Shown here piece by piece: positions 1 through 8,418 of a DNA stretch of 15,530 bases (positions are counted from its first letter, which is position 1; the number at the start of each line of letters is the position of its first letter). The translations under genes were made by a program, and so were the position numbers. Origin of the DNA: Basidiobolus heterosporus B8920 (taxonomy: Eukaryota; Basidiobolomycota; Basidiobolomycetes; Basidiobolales; Basidiobolaceae); assembly GCA_000697455.1 (NCBI GenBank), contig JNET01032729.1, positions 1 through 15,530 on the forward strand, given 5' to 3'. Under the pieces are notes generated by a model that did no database searches, was not told the origin of the DNA, and saw nothing but the letters and a program-made list of their open reading frames with translations.

Positions 1-1
1 G

Positions 2-1376
2 CACGGTCAAAACAAAGAAGATATCATTGAGAAGTTTCTGAAATTCAGCCCCGAATTACCTTCAATGACTACATTCATCAACCGAAATCCATCACGTTGG
101 TCTTTCTCTGGCCAGATCTCATCAGCACTCAATTGTCGCGCATGCAATCTACCAATTAATCCTAGAGTAGACGGTCAGTTAGCCACATGTCGTGCTTGCC
201 AAGCTCATTATCACTTAGGATGTGAAAGCCATACCATGCTCCGGGTTGATGGCCCTGTATGGTCTTGTTTGGAATGCCGGACAGAAAATATCGCCTTGCA
301 CCCTACCAGAGCAAAGGAACAACTATCAGGTTTTGGTCTGTTGCACGGATCTATAAGTCCGCACCATAACAGGATCTTGACTGGTGAAGATCTAGAATTC
401 AAGAAACGCCCTCCCAGAAAAAGATCTCTTTCGTCGCCTCCAGCAAATTCGATATCTTCTTCCAGAATCTACCAGAAAACTGTTGATTATACACCAGTCA
501 AGCGTAACTCACCTGAACCCAATAGGCGTGCGAAATCCAAGAGAGCCAAAAAGTCAGTCAAGCCTTCACAATCTCCTCTTGTAACTGCACTTATCAATCA
601 GACTCTACTCAACCTTAGCCCAACCATATCTCGTGTTGAAAATAAGCCTAATCTGACGGTACCCGAAGATTCTAAGCAAGATATTGTATTGACTGACGAT
701 GAGCAGCCATCCAAGATGAAACCAAGCCCAGAGAGTATACTTGGTAGCAACCCAAGTTCTCCACGAATAGAGAGCTCGAACTATTCACCACTACCTCGTG
801 AACTCGGTAAACAATCAACGCCTCTTCGAAGCGATACTGGTGAACCAACGGATAACGATATACCTCCAGCTTTGCTAGAAGCCGACAAACCTAAACCTCA
901 TCGACAGCCTCCTAGGTTCGAAGGGGATATGTAAGTTGAGTTGTTTCGATTTCAATGAATCCACATAGAATCTAACTGATTGAATTTTATCATAAGCTAC
1001 ACACCTCTTTGGGTTAGAGGGGTAGGTAAAGCCAAAGAAGGTCTTTGTCCTTTATGTAAAGACCGGTGTCTCTGGTTAAAAATTAAGACTAGTGCATATT
1101 GGTAAGTTGATATCTAGAATATTTGAAATGGAATTTATGTTAAATCGTGGGATTTCCTATAGGTATCACTTGAATTATCAACACGGAATCTCATCAAATA
1201 CTGGTAGACCGTTTGCTTCACCAGTAGAAACTCGGATACACGCTGTTACCGGTTTGAAAGAAGCACTTTGCCATAAATGTGGGCAATGGGTAGCTTATGA
1301 ATCGCCCAGAAATTCGAAATCGGGAAGTCTCGAAGACGCCTACTGGTGGAGGCATGCACAAAAGTGTCACCAATAA
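2..1376 (+). CDS. PHD-finger protein with DUF4451/Rua1_C C-terminal domain (5' partial)
   Basis: Exons 2-930, 997-1101 and 1163-1376; introns of 66 and 61 nt, both with GTAAGT donors. The frame stays open to the left edge, so the ATG at 65 is probably internal and the true start lies outside the window; 415 residues are visible. Counting from the ATG at 65, residues 24-71 form a C4HC3 PHD finger (C24, C27, C42, C45, H50, C53, C68, C71). A long Ser/Pro/Lys-rich, probably disordered linker with basic patches follows. The C-terminus, coded by the end of exon 1 and exons 2-3, has the TPLWVRG start, a CPLC pair, a WYH motif, a CHKC pair and a closing WWRHAQKCH, as in the fungal DUF4451 (Rua1 C-terminal) family. 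PHD fingers usually read histone H3 tails and Rua1 is a fungal transcription regulator, so a nuclear regulatory role is inferred. The partner and targets cannot be read from the sequence. Confidence 0.85.
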
Positions 1377-1470
1377 TTTTTGATTAATACAGCTGCCGGC
1401 AAATTTAAAAGAGAAGTTAAGATGCTACTTTGAATTTGCCCTTTGTCCCTTTTATATAGATTCTAGTCAA

Positions 1471-1500
1471 CACCAACCCACACCAACCCACACCAACCCA
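1471..1500 (+). repeat. Short tandem repeat, three perfect 10-nt units
   Basis: Three identical copies of CACCAACCCA in direct tandem, C/A-rich on the + strand, lying about 95 nt after the stop of the PHD/DUF4451 gene and so probably in its 3' UTR. It may be a length-variable microsatellite; no function is implied. Confidence 0.9.
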
Positions 1501-1613
1501 CCGTCAATTCACGACATAGACAAATCATCTTATGTATTTTAGAAGCCCTCCAGTTTCACCTTATCGTTTTCATTTGATATGATCATTGTTTGTATTAACA
1601 TCCTCTTGTACCT

Positions 1614-1619
1614 TTTATT
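1614..1619 (-). terminator. Candidate polyadenylation signal (AATAAA) of the TatD gene
   Basis: TTTATT on the + strand reads AATAAA on the minus strand, about 75 nt past the TatD stop codon. AATAAA motifs lie at similar distances behind EIPR1 and ARMC7 here. Fungal polyadenylation signals are loose, so this is only a candidate. Confidence 0.35.
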
Positions 1620-1693
1620 CCATTAAAATATATATTTCGTCTGACATCTGAGGAATTCGTTTTTCTACCACCGACATCATAGCATCACGTGGT

Positions 1694-2739
1694 CTAATCT
1701 TTCAATGCCCAAGACTTCCAATTCTCTTCGGTGGTCTGTAAACACTTATCGACAGACCATTGCTTTACATCACATATTCTTTTTACTATTGCCTCCATGA
1801 ACTCATCCAATTTCTCTGGTGAGGCTAAATCCGACTCTATTAGCAAACGATCGTCCGGTACAGCTCGTATCAAGTCATCGAGCCGTGAACCTAACCGCTC
1901 GTTGATGGCCACTGAGAATGAGAAGTAAATCCTCAGTGAGATATGTTGAAGTTTCAAAAGTGACTTGAGCATATCCACTGATCCGCCGTAGGAATGGAAA
2001 CAGATCCGGAGCGTATTGGAAGGAAATGTTGAGGAGGTAGAATTCGCGTTGTCAGCTTTTTTGGCGAGTATCTCGAACACTTTTCCAAATGATTGAACAC
2101 AATGCAGGCTAACTCCTCGTTCTAGTTCGATAGCCAAGTCTAACTGGTATTCCAGGATCTCTACTTGATGTCTTAGTTGACTCTGCACAGTCGTGGGTGT
2201 TACGCCATGCCAATGAGTAGCTTCGGGTGGTAGAAGCCTCGCTGAACGGTCCAAGCCTACTTCACCTATTAATGCTGTTGGGTGATTGATCAGATGTTGG
2301 CGCAGTTGCGTAGACCAATCCAGAAAATCCAATGGTTGAGGTAAACTAGCAGCAATAGAGTCTACATCCGATTGATACTTCGAAGTTAGGACCGCCTTAT
2401 AATGATCAGCCGATAGTCCCCTCACCCTCTGTTTTGGAGAGCAATATAGGTGTACGTACCACGGGTGAACACCTAAATAAAGGGGCTCGTTGGAATTCTT
2501 GACGAGATAAAACCATTTTCCTTTAACTTACCAAAGCAAGGGAGGACTTTCCCGCGGTTCTTATTTACTTCACAAAGGTTCACTAGTTTTTGTATAACTT
2601 TCCAATCTTCTACTTTTGTTCCCATCACTGTGAGTTTAGAGGTTTTGAGTAGTGCGATTGCTTCAAGGTGATGTAGATCATCTTGAGGGTGACAATGAGC
2701 GTCACACACTTTTTTCCAGTGTTCTATGGAAGGAGTCAT
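1694..2739 (-). CDS. scn1: TatD-family metal-dependent hydrolase, Scn1 (Cut9-interacting protein) type
   Basis: Exons 2739-2532 and 2472-1694; one 59-nt intron with a GTAAGT donor; 328 residues. The start is the ATG at 2739. All metal ligands expected for a TatD-type TIM barrel are visible: H15 and H17 (DAHCHP), E140 (IGEVGLD), H193 (SLHCVQ), H229 (FHSYGG) and D284 (IESDLASPE). The CDAHCHPQDD opening, the PCFGVHPWY segment at the splice junction and the ALIGEVGLDR block are typical of fungal Scn1 proteins, first found as partners of the anaphase-promoting complex subunit Cut9 in fission yeast. TatD relatives are phosphodiesterases/DNases; the substrate here is unknown. Length and residues suggest a complete, active enzyme. 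It converges with the upstream PHD gene and diverges from THOC5. Confidence 0.92.
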
Positions 2740-2794
2740 TCAGTAACGTCTGAATATGAACCCTCAGCGAGGTCGAGAGAAGAGTCGCTGGGAG

Positions 2795-2819
2795 GTTGTG
2801 ATGAGTAGTCACAATCAAC
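2795..2819. repeat. Imperfect inverted repeat in the divergent promoter
   Basis: The left arm GTTGTGA at 2795-2801 pairs with TCACAA-T-CAAC at 2809-2819, with one extra base in the right arm and a 7-nt loop. A second short pair, AGCGA (2766-2770) and TCGCT (2785-2789), lies just upstream. These could be dyad protein-binding sites or part of the TatD 5' UTR, but arms this short can arise by chance. Confidence 0.35.
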
Positions 2820-2970
2820 GTCAGAGAAATATATCCATGGAAATTGTATCACGCAAGGAACGAATGATTTTGTTTCTTATTTTAACTTCCTAATGTTATC
2901 CAAATTCTATCCAATGAAATCTCCACCTTTTGTAGTAAAGTAATCATAGTTAACTGTGAGTTAAACAAAA

Positions 2971-2990
2971 TTAGGTTAGGGTTAGGGTTA
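2971..2990 (+). repeat. Telomere-type (TTAGGG)n / telobox motif
   Basis: The run reads TTAGG-TTAGGG-TTAGGG-TTA, about three units of the canonical fungal telomere repeat, 136 nt upstream of the THOC5 ATG and 231 nt upstream of the TatD ATG. Short interstitial copies of this sequence act as promoter elements (teloboxes) bound by TRF-like Myb proteins such as Teb1 in S. pombe and Tbf1 in S. cerevisiae. That role is inferred here. Confidence 0.85.
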
Positions 2991-3125
2991 GTTCTTGTGA
3001 ATCTTCGCCATTATAATTTCAAGGGGATTTTTTTAGCGTCCCCTCTTTAACAAGTCAGTTAGGTTGCGTTTTTCTTTCACTTTCAACATTAGTTGGTGTT
3101 GTTACTTGTCCAGTTGATCAATACA

Positions 3126-4103
3126 ATGGAAGTCGATATCCCTTCAAATCCCATACTCACCAATGGCTCATACGAAAATGGAACCATGGACACTTCGTTA
3201 CCACACATCAATGAACTATCCAAGACGTGTAGACAGTTGACCGAACTTGGTGTGAAACTGTTGGAGCAAGGAAAAATCGTTCAACAAAAACCTGAGGATG
3301 CCTCTGAGGTTAGAATCATTTCAAGGAAATTTTCCACGTTCACTTGCTTTTCTCGTAGACTTTCTCTTACCCACTTTACCATCTATGTAGAGAGAAAAAC
3401 TAAACGCGTTATACGAAAATGCCTCTTCTTTGTTCGTCTCGTTGAAAGATCTCAATAGACAAGCGTATATGCATACACGACATATCAAAGCTTCCACAAC
3501 CGAGTCGAAGCAAGAGTTAGACCGGTTAAATCTGGACCTACAAAACCTACGTTACGAACGGCAACATTTACAACAAGAGATCTCCAAGTGCAAAGCTTTC
3601 GAGTACGTATCACCTATGGCCCTTATAGATCGACCTATATTCTTATTCTTTCCTTACGTATTTGAAGCTCTATCTATCAAGACTTGGAATTGGTTCCTGA
3701 AACGGAATTCCTCGAGAAAGCAAGTAACGAGTTAACTGAATCTAATGATCCTCACTTGAGGATGCTCAATCGACTGAAATTCGAACAATTAGAACGTGTG
3801 AGGTATGAAAACATCATTTGCCAAGTAACTGTTTGGATTGAGATTAAACCATGGAATTATAGACTAGATGCTGAGAAGAAAGAATTAATGGCACTCAAGT
3901 TGAAACTCATCAAGTTAAACAAAGAAAAGAAGCTCGCCATAGAGAAGATCGATTTACAATTGGATACTTTCGCAAAGGTAAGGCTCTTCTACCTCCCCAT
4001 TAGGTCCATTCCACCCTACTTATCCATTTACTCGGCTTTCTAGTCCTCCGCTCCGTTACAGGTCTCTTTGGGACTGTCCAGTTCCTCTTTGAACAATTCT
4101 TAA
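3126..4103 (+). CDS. THOC5: THO complex subunit THOC5-like (FmiP/Thoc5 N-terminal domain), short form
   Basis: Exons 3126-3308, 3391-3602, 3668-3802, 3863-3977 and 4062-4103; introns of 82, 65, 60 and 84 nt; 228 residues. The start is the first in-frame ATG. It is predicted to be strongly helical, with a coiled coil from about residue 60 to the end. The LQNLRYERQHLQQEI, ELVPETEF and LNRLKFEQLER segments align without gaps to the human THOC5 core (LQNLLYEVMHLQKEI and following) as I remember it, and that alignment fixed the exon 2/3 and 3/4 junctions. THOC5 belongs to the nuclear THO/TREX complex, which couples transcription to mRNA export. Human THOC5 has about 680 residues. This gene stops just after the conserved coiled coil, so only the N-terminal Pfam domain is present. 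The last 42-nt exon is the least certain part. Skipping the last splice would give a different 21-residue tail. Confidence 0.85.
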
Positions 4104-4484
4104 CCCATGTGATCTTTTTTGTCAGAATCCCACAACCTACATGTATTATCCTTGCCGTTCATCACCTTGCCGTTCATCACCTTGCCGTTCATCTACATAG
4201 TTACCCTCTTCTTTTCCTTGTTTTGCATTCATTTGGATCGATGGGACTATTCTATGTTTCATATTGCTAATTCCTAGATATTGTTTCAGTATTTACTTTC
4301 AGTTGTAGTAAACCAGCTCTTCAAAATAAGTGATCGATACATGGATGTTGGGGAGAGGAGCGAGTTGAGCACATCAAGTGAAGTGAGATGAAATGAAATG
4401 AATTAAAAGATAAGATAATTAATGAAAATAGCAAAGTGGGTTATAGTGTACAAGTAAAGGGAGGTTCAACAGTGTATACAATGG
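4104..4484. other. Convergent 3' intergenic spacer
   Basis: This 381-nt stretch lies between the THOC5 stop (+) and the DOA4 stop (-). It holds a 15-nt tandem repeat (listed separately) and a run of GATGAAATGAAATGAA-like short repeats near 4388-4402. I see no gene in it. Confidence 0.6.
4151..4194 (+). repeat. Tandem repeat, about 2.9 copies of a 15-nt unit
   Basis: CTTGCCGTTCATCAC occurs at 4151-4165 and 4166-4180, then as a final incomplete copy to 4194. It starts 48 nt after the THOC5 stop, so it is probably in the 3' UTR. The perfect identity suggests recent expansion. Confidence 0.9.
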
Positions 4485-7400
4485 CTAATTGACAGCGTTT
4501 CGAACGTAGAACAAGATGTATGCTGACTTGGACTTGACTTTGGACTCATCACACACCGACACTCGGCTATCGTCAAAATACTGCCATTGATCACGGTACC
4601 CATTTTTAATATGCGCGGTGTAATGGCCACCGTTGAGGCCTCCGATGTGATTCGACACACCATAGAGGTCGTAGTGCGATGTGGGGTGGTCTTGCGAAGA
4701 TAGCAGATATTGGGATAGATCTAGATTTCGAAGGGGATAGGTCACCAGATTGTTTAACTTGTCACGGAACGGCCCATTGAAGGAAAAGCGTTTGATGTGG
4801 ATAAGCAAAACATCTGGAAGCTTGGATATTGTAAGGCTTTTGGTAGCCTTGCGATGCTCTTTACACTTGGAGCAGAACCACGCATCATCCCCTTCCAGTA
4901 CCTCTTCACGTACAAACTCGTCGAGGCAATCCTGAAGCGTAACGGTTCCGGAGTTTTTGGGAATCGGCAAGGAGAGATACATAAATGCATTGTAGGTAGT
5001 GGATGTGTGCTGGCAATGAGTACATTGTAATCGAGATCGAAATTGGCCTTGAAACAAGCCGACGATGATAGAAGAGTTGCGTAAAAGATACTTCTCCCAC
5101 GCTAGGTTAGCCGCTTCTGTCTCGGGTAGGCTCTCCAGATATTCCTCGTCATCGTCATTGGAGCTTGGTTTGGTCACGATTAAATTCAGGTCTTCATGCA
5201 AACCATCCAAGAGAAATGCCAAGAATTCCTGAGCATCTTGCTGCTCATTTCCTTGAAATTGACTGGCGAATCGACCGATCGCTTCACGGAACGTTACTGG
5301 CGATATAAAATTGTATTGTTCACTCCACATGGCTCGAATTAGATTCCCAAATGCTTCTGCCAACACTCCGCCCGTCCCAAGAAAATTGGTTTTGTTGATG
5401 TGACGCCTGTAACTACCATCGAGGAAATATCTAGCCAGGGGAATGGTTCCGCTTAAGCATTGTATAATCGAATTCATGAAGCAAGTGTTTCCAAGGTTTT
5501 TAAGGCCCGTAGTACCAATACGAACAGAGCCGAGCTCTTTGACTGACGATTCAAAGACTGGCAAATCTAGCGACAGTTCAGAGGCCCGGTTGGGAACTAA
5601 TGGTGTCATAACTTGCAGTGAAGTGGCTTTGGGTGATGATTTTCGTGGATCTGGTGGGCTGCCAAATTCATTTCCAGTCGCGGTGAATCCATAATAGGGA
5701 TTGTCAAGGAATGTGTTTCTTCTCTTGACACCGGCAGTCCCATCTTGTACCTGCATACCTACGGGCTCGGAAGGATTTATAGGTTGATACGTGTCCAGGG
5801 TGGCAGAGGAACTGGAGGTGATATGGGGGATCTGAATTGTATCAAGGCTTGATTGGGTATGATGGAATGGGTAATTAAGGCCACCTCCAGTCAATCTAGA
5901 ATTGCTATAAGAAACCATGGATTGCGGTAGAGAAGATGAAGCTCGTTTTTGAAACTATTGGTGTAGATGAGATATTGAGGTTAGCTGGTGTTTTTGTGAA
6001 AATTACAATCAACAAAGTATTTACATAGTCAAGCACACTTCTGGCTATTATAGGTCCAGTTGTAGGGGCCGTCATAGATTGCTTAGTGAGGCTCTTGGCA
6101 ACGACGTTCATTTGTGCTGTTGACCCAGAGCCGGATAACCTAGTTGGATCTAAGGGTCAATAGCTTGTGATAATGGATTTAGATTCTAACAACTACCTGG
6201 CGGGATCTTTCTGCCAGTCATTGGAAATAGATCCTGTCCTAGATTTCTTGATAACCTGTGGTGCAATGTGATCTTTGTGAGTTATGCATCCAGAAGGGCC
6301 GATAGCGTTCCACCAGGCATCAAACCCTCCGATCAACAGAAGGGGCTGGCATTTGGTCCTTTTGACATAATCGAAATCATAAAGAGCGTGCACCAATCTC
6401 TGCAAAGGATTCTCCAACACATTGCCATTTTGAAGATACGCTTTCTGGTTTAACGTTTCCGAGCTCTGATCGTAAATTACCACAAGATCGAATTTGTTTC
6501 TATCACTAAACAGGTCTTGCTCAGCTTGTGATGATAAGACAAGCGTGGCTTCAATCTTTGAGGACGTGACACTATTACGAAAAATACAGTTGGTACAAAT
6601 GCAGTTTAGGAGAATGAAAGTCACACTAACCCTTCTCGTAGAGTGAATGGCTCAATATTAACAATGTATCTGCCTCTGATATGGGCTTGCATATACTCTG
6701 CCTTAGGTCGAATGTCTAAAATCAGTAATGACGGTGATTCATTTCCTTTAGACAGATATGAATGGAGTGTCTCAGGAGATATAGTGGTAGAATGTGTAGC
6801 AGAGTGAGAATTCAATATTCTAGAGGGTAAGACACCTTTATCAATCGCTCCGATTGAATCTCTTTGCTTGTCCTTTGCAGGTCTACTAGAACCATTGAAT
6901 GGCTGTGGCGGTTGAATGTGCGAAAGCGAGATTGGTGAATCTTTATCGTTACTGTTGTGGCCTGATATGATGTTTTTCTCTGGAATACTTGGCATTGGAT
7001 TGTGCGAACCAGTCTTAATTATATCGGAGGCTTTTGCAATGTTTACTGGCTGTACAGAAAGATTCTTTTCTAACTTTGATTTCACCATCTCGAAAACAGG
7101 TATCGCTTCAAATATTTTCTATTAGGGTAAAAGTAAATATATAAGAAATGGCCGATACTGAATCAGCAGTCTAAACGGTTACTATACCTTTTTCAGCTGA
7201 ACATACGACTCGTGTTTTGAAAATTTGGAAAATTCCTTATGCTTTGGTATATAATCTATAACAATACTAAACAGGTTGACAATAAATACTCGCTATTTCT
7301 CCAGCAATACAAATCTGGCGAGAACTATACCTAGTTGACTTCAGGAAGTATATATAGGCAACTTCAAGTTCATCCGTGTCGTGGGCGTGTTTTGCCTAGA

Positions 7401-7599
7401 GATAGATATCAGAATTATAAGCATACTGTGTATTTTCAGCTTATTGGAATAAAGGAAGATATCTATTTACCTGGTCATAGAGTTTATTGGCAGAGACAAT
7501 CCATGATTTTAAAGGGTATCTTGAATCGAAATGAATGGTAGATCTCTTCCTTAACTCCGCGATATATGCTTTGGAGTTTGACGAAACAACAGCACTCAT
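4485..7599 (-). CDS. DOA4: Ubiquitin-specific protease, Doa4/Ubp4-USP8 type
   Basis: Seven exons: 7599-7471, 7395-7331, 7266-7188, 7118-6631, 6571-6197, 6139-6025, 5954-4485; introns 57-75 nt; 906 residues, close to yeast Doa4 (926). The start is the first ATG; the open frame above it has none. Residues 1-110 resemble the USP8 dimerisation/MIT-like region (KSWIVSANKLYDQ, then IDYIPKHKEF). About 203-348 is a rhodanese-like fold (LLILDIRPKAEY ... LLIGGFDAWW) whose usual Cys loop reads YDQSSE, so sulfurtransferase activity is unlikely. A Pro/Ser-rich linker follows. From about 565 the USP domain is complete: Cys box GNTCFMN (C575), QQDAQEF, zinc Cys pairs 728/731 and 778/781, His box GGHYTAH (H861) and YFDDSRV. 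The family removes ubiquitin from cargo at endosomes and recycles it. All splice phases agree. It is convergent with THOC5. Confidence 0.95.
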
Positions 7600-8228
7600 A
7601 AGTAACAGGTAGATTAGAGGGAAAGTAAAGTGAGACTTGAAGCTCGAAAGGAATGGTCTCGGTAAATTTACAGATGAGAATAGGAGAGAAGATTTACAAC
7701 AGGACAGAAATGTTAACAGGAGCACTCAATTGCGTAGAGATGTAGTTGGTTGAGGTTTAAACGCCGTACAATTGTTAGAAAGGGGATTAAACAAATGGAG
7801 CTTGACTTGGAAACAAGAACATTCCACCAATCAGAGGAAGAGCCGACGCAATATGCCACCAATATATATATACATATTGGATTATAGACCCAATTCAAAT
7901 CTATTAAGGACGCTGAATAAAGATAGTCTCATTAACAGTAGTATATTTGTATCAGTTGATCCAGATTCGGGTAAGATCACTTCGTCATTGACAAATAGTG
8001 AAATCTTATTTGTCCATAGGAGCAAGCATATGGTCAAGAGAATAGCCTGGCTTTCGGATTGGTTGTATGAATAGAGACTTGGTTTTCCAGTATTAAATTC
8101 TGTCATGTGAGTGGTGCTTCAGACTATATGCAACACAACAGAATTGCAGCAATTAGACAAAAATGTTAAGCAGCCAATACCCGACCGAATCCCCAGCAAG
8201 GAAAAGAGAGGATAACACGGTGCACTGC

Positions 8229-8239
8229 CTAACCCTAAC
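8229..8239 (-). repeat. Telobox-like motif (GTTAGGGTTAG on the minus strand)
   Basis: CTAACCCTAAC on the + strand is the reverse complement of a telomere-type 1.5-unit motif. It lies about 630 nt upstream of the DOA4 ATG, in DOA4 orientation. It is shorter than the one at 2971-2990 and could be chance, but it is the exact core described for teloboxes. Confidence 0.5.
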
Positions 8240-8334
8240 TGCACTCCAAGACTGGCTGATTGAAACTGATTCCGCATGCATGTATGTAAATAGATGGACA
8301 GATTTTTGCTTGGCACTACACTAACTTCTATACG

Positions 8335-8340
8335 TTTATT
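8335..8340 (-). terminator. Candidate polyadenylation signal (AATAAA) of EIPR1
   Basis: TTTATT on the + strand reads AATAAA on the minus strand, about 79 nt after the EIPR1 stop, a spacing similar to that behind the TatD gene. Confidence 0.35.
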
Positions 8341-8418
8341 AATAAGACCAAGTGAATGTCGAGATAGGTAATACTTCGATTTTCCGGTATTTCCATTATT
8401 TCCATTATATCCCAGTAT

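Larger units (their letters stand above)
1377..1693. other. Convergent 3' intergenic spacer
   Basis: This 317-nt stretch separates the stop codons of the PHD/DUF4451 gene (+) and the TatD gene (-). Apart from a small tandem repeat and a candidate polyadenylation signal listed separately, I see no coding potential or RNA gene. It should hold both 3' UTRs. Confidence 0.6.
2740..3125. promoter_or_regulatory. Divergent promoter region between TatD/Scn1 (-) and THOC5 (+)
   Basis: A 386-nt spacer separates the two start codons and must hold both promoters. It contains a telomere-type motif at 2971-2990, another TTAGGTT half-motif near 3058 and an imperfect inverted repeat at 2795-2819. I see no convincing TATA box. 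No ORF here looks real. Confidence 0.65.
7600..8418. other. Intergenic region upstream of DOA4, downstream of EIPR1
   Basis: This 819-nt gap must contain the DOA4 promoter and the EIPR1 3' UTR. It holds a telobox-like motif (8229-8239) and a candidate EIPR1 poly(A) signal (8335-8340). Several open frames exist, for example a 30-codon + strand frame starting with ATG at 7795 and ending at 7887, and a longer + strand frame to 8074. None has a recognisable domain or plausible splice continuation, so I call no gene. A decayed gene cannot be excluded. Confidence 0.5.

Noticed and set aside
913-924. GGTTCGAA, resembling a tRNA B box (also near 10241)
   Set aside because: Both lie in coding exons, lack an A box at the right distance and cannot form a cloverleaf.
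2971-2990. A chromosome end or assembled telomere
   Set aside because: Only about three repeat units, with intact single-copy genes on both sides.
4754-4990. Overlapping frames on both strands within the DOA4 USP domain
   Set aside because: Shadows of the real minus-strand coding frame, with no motifs of their own.
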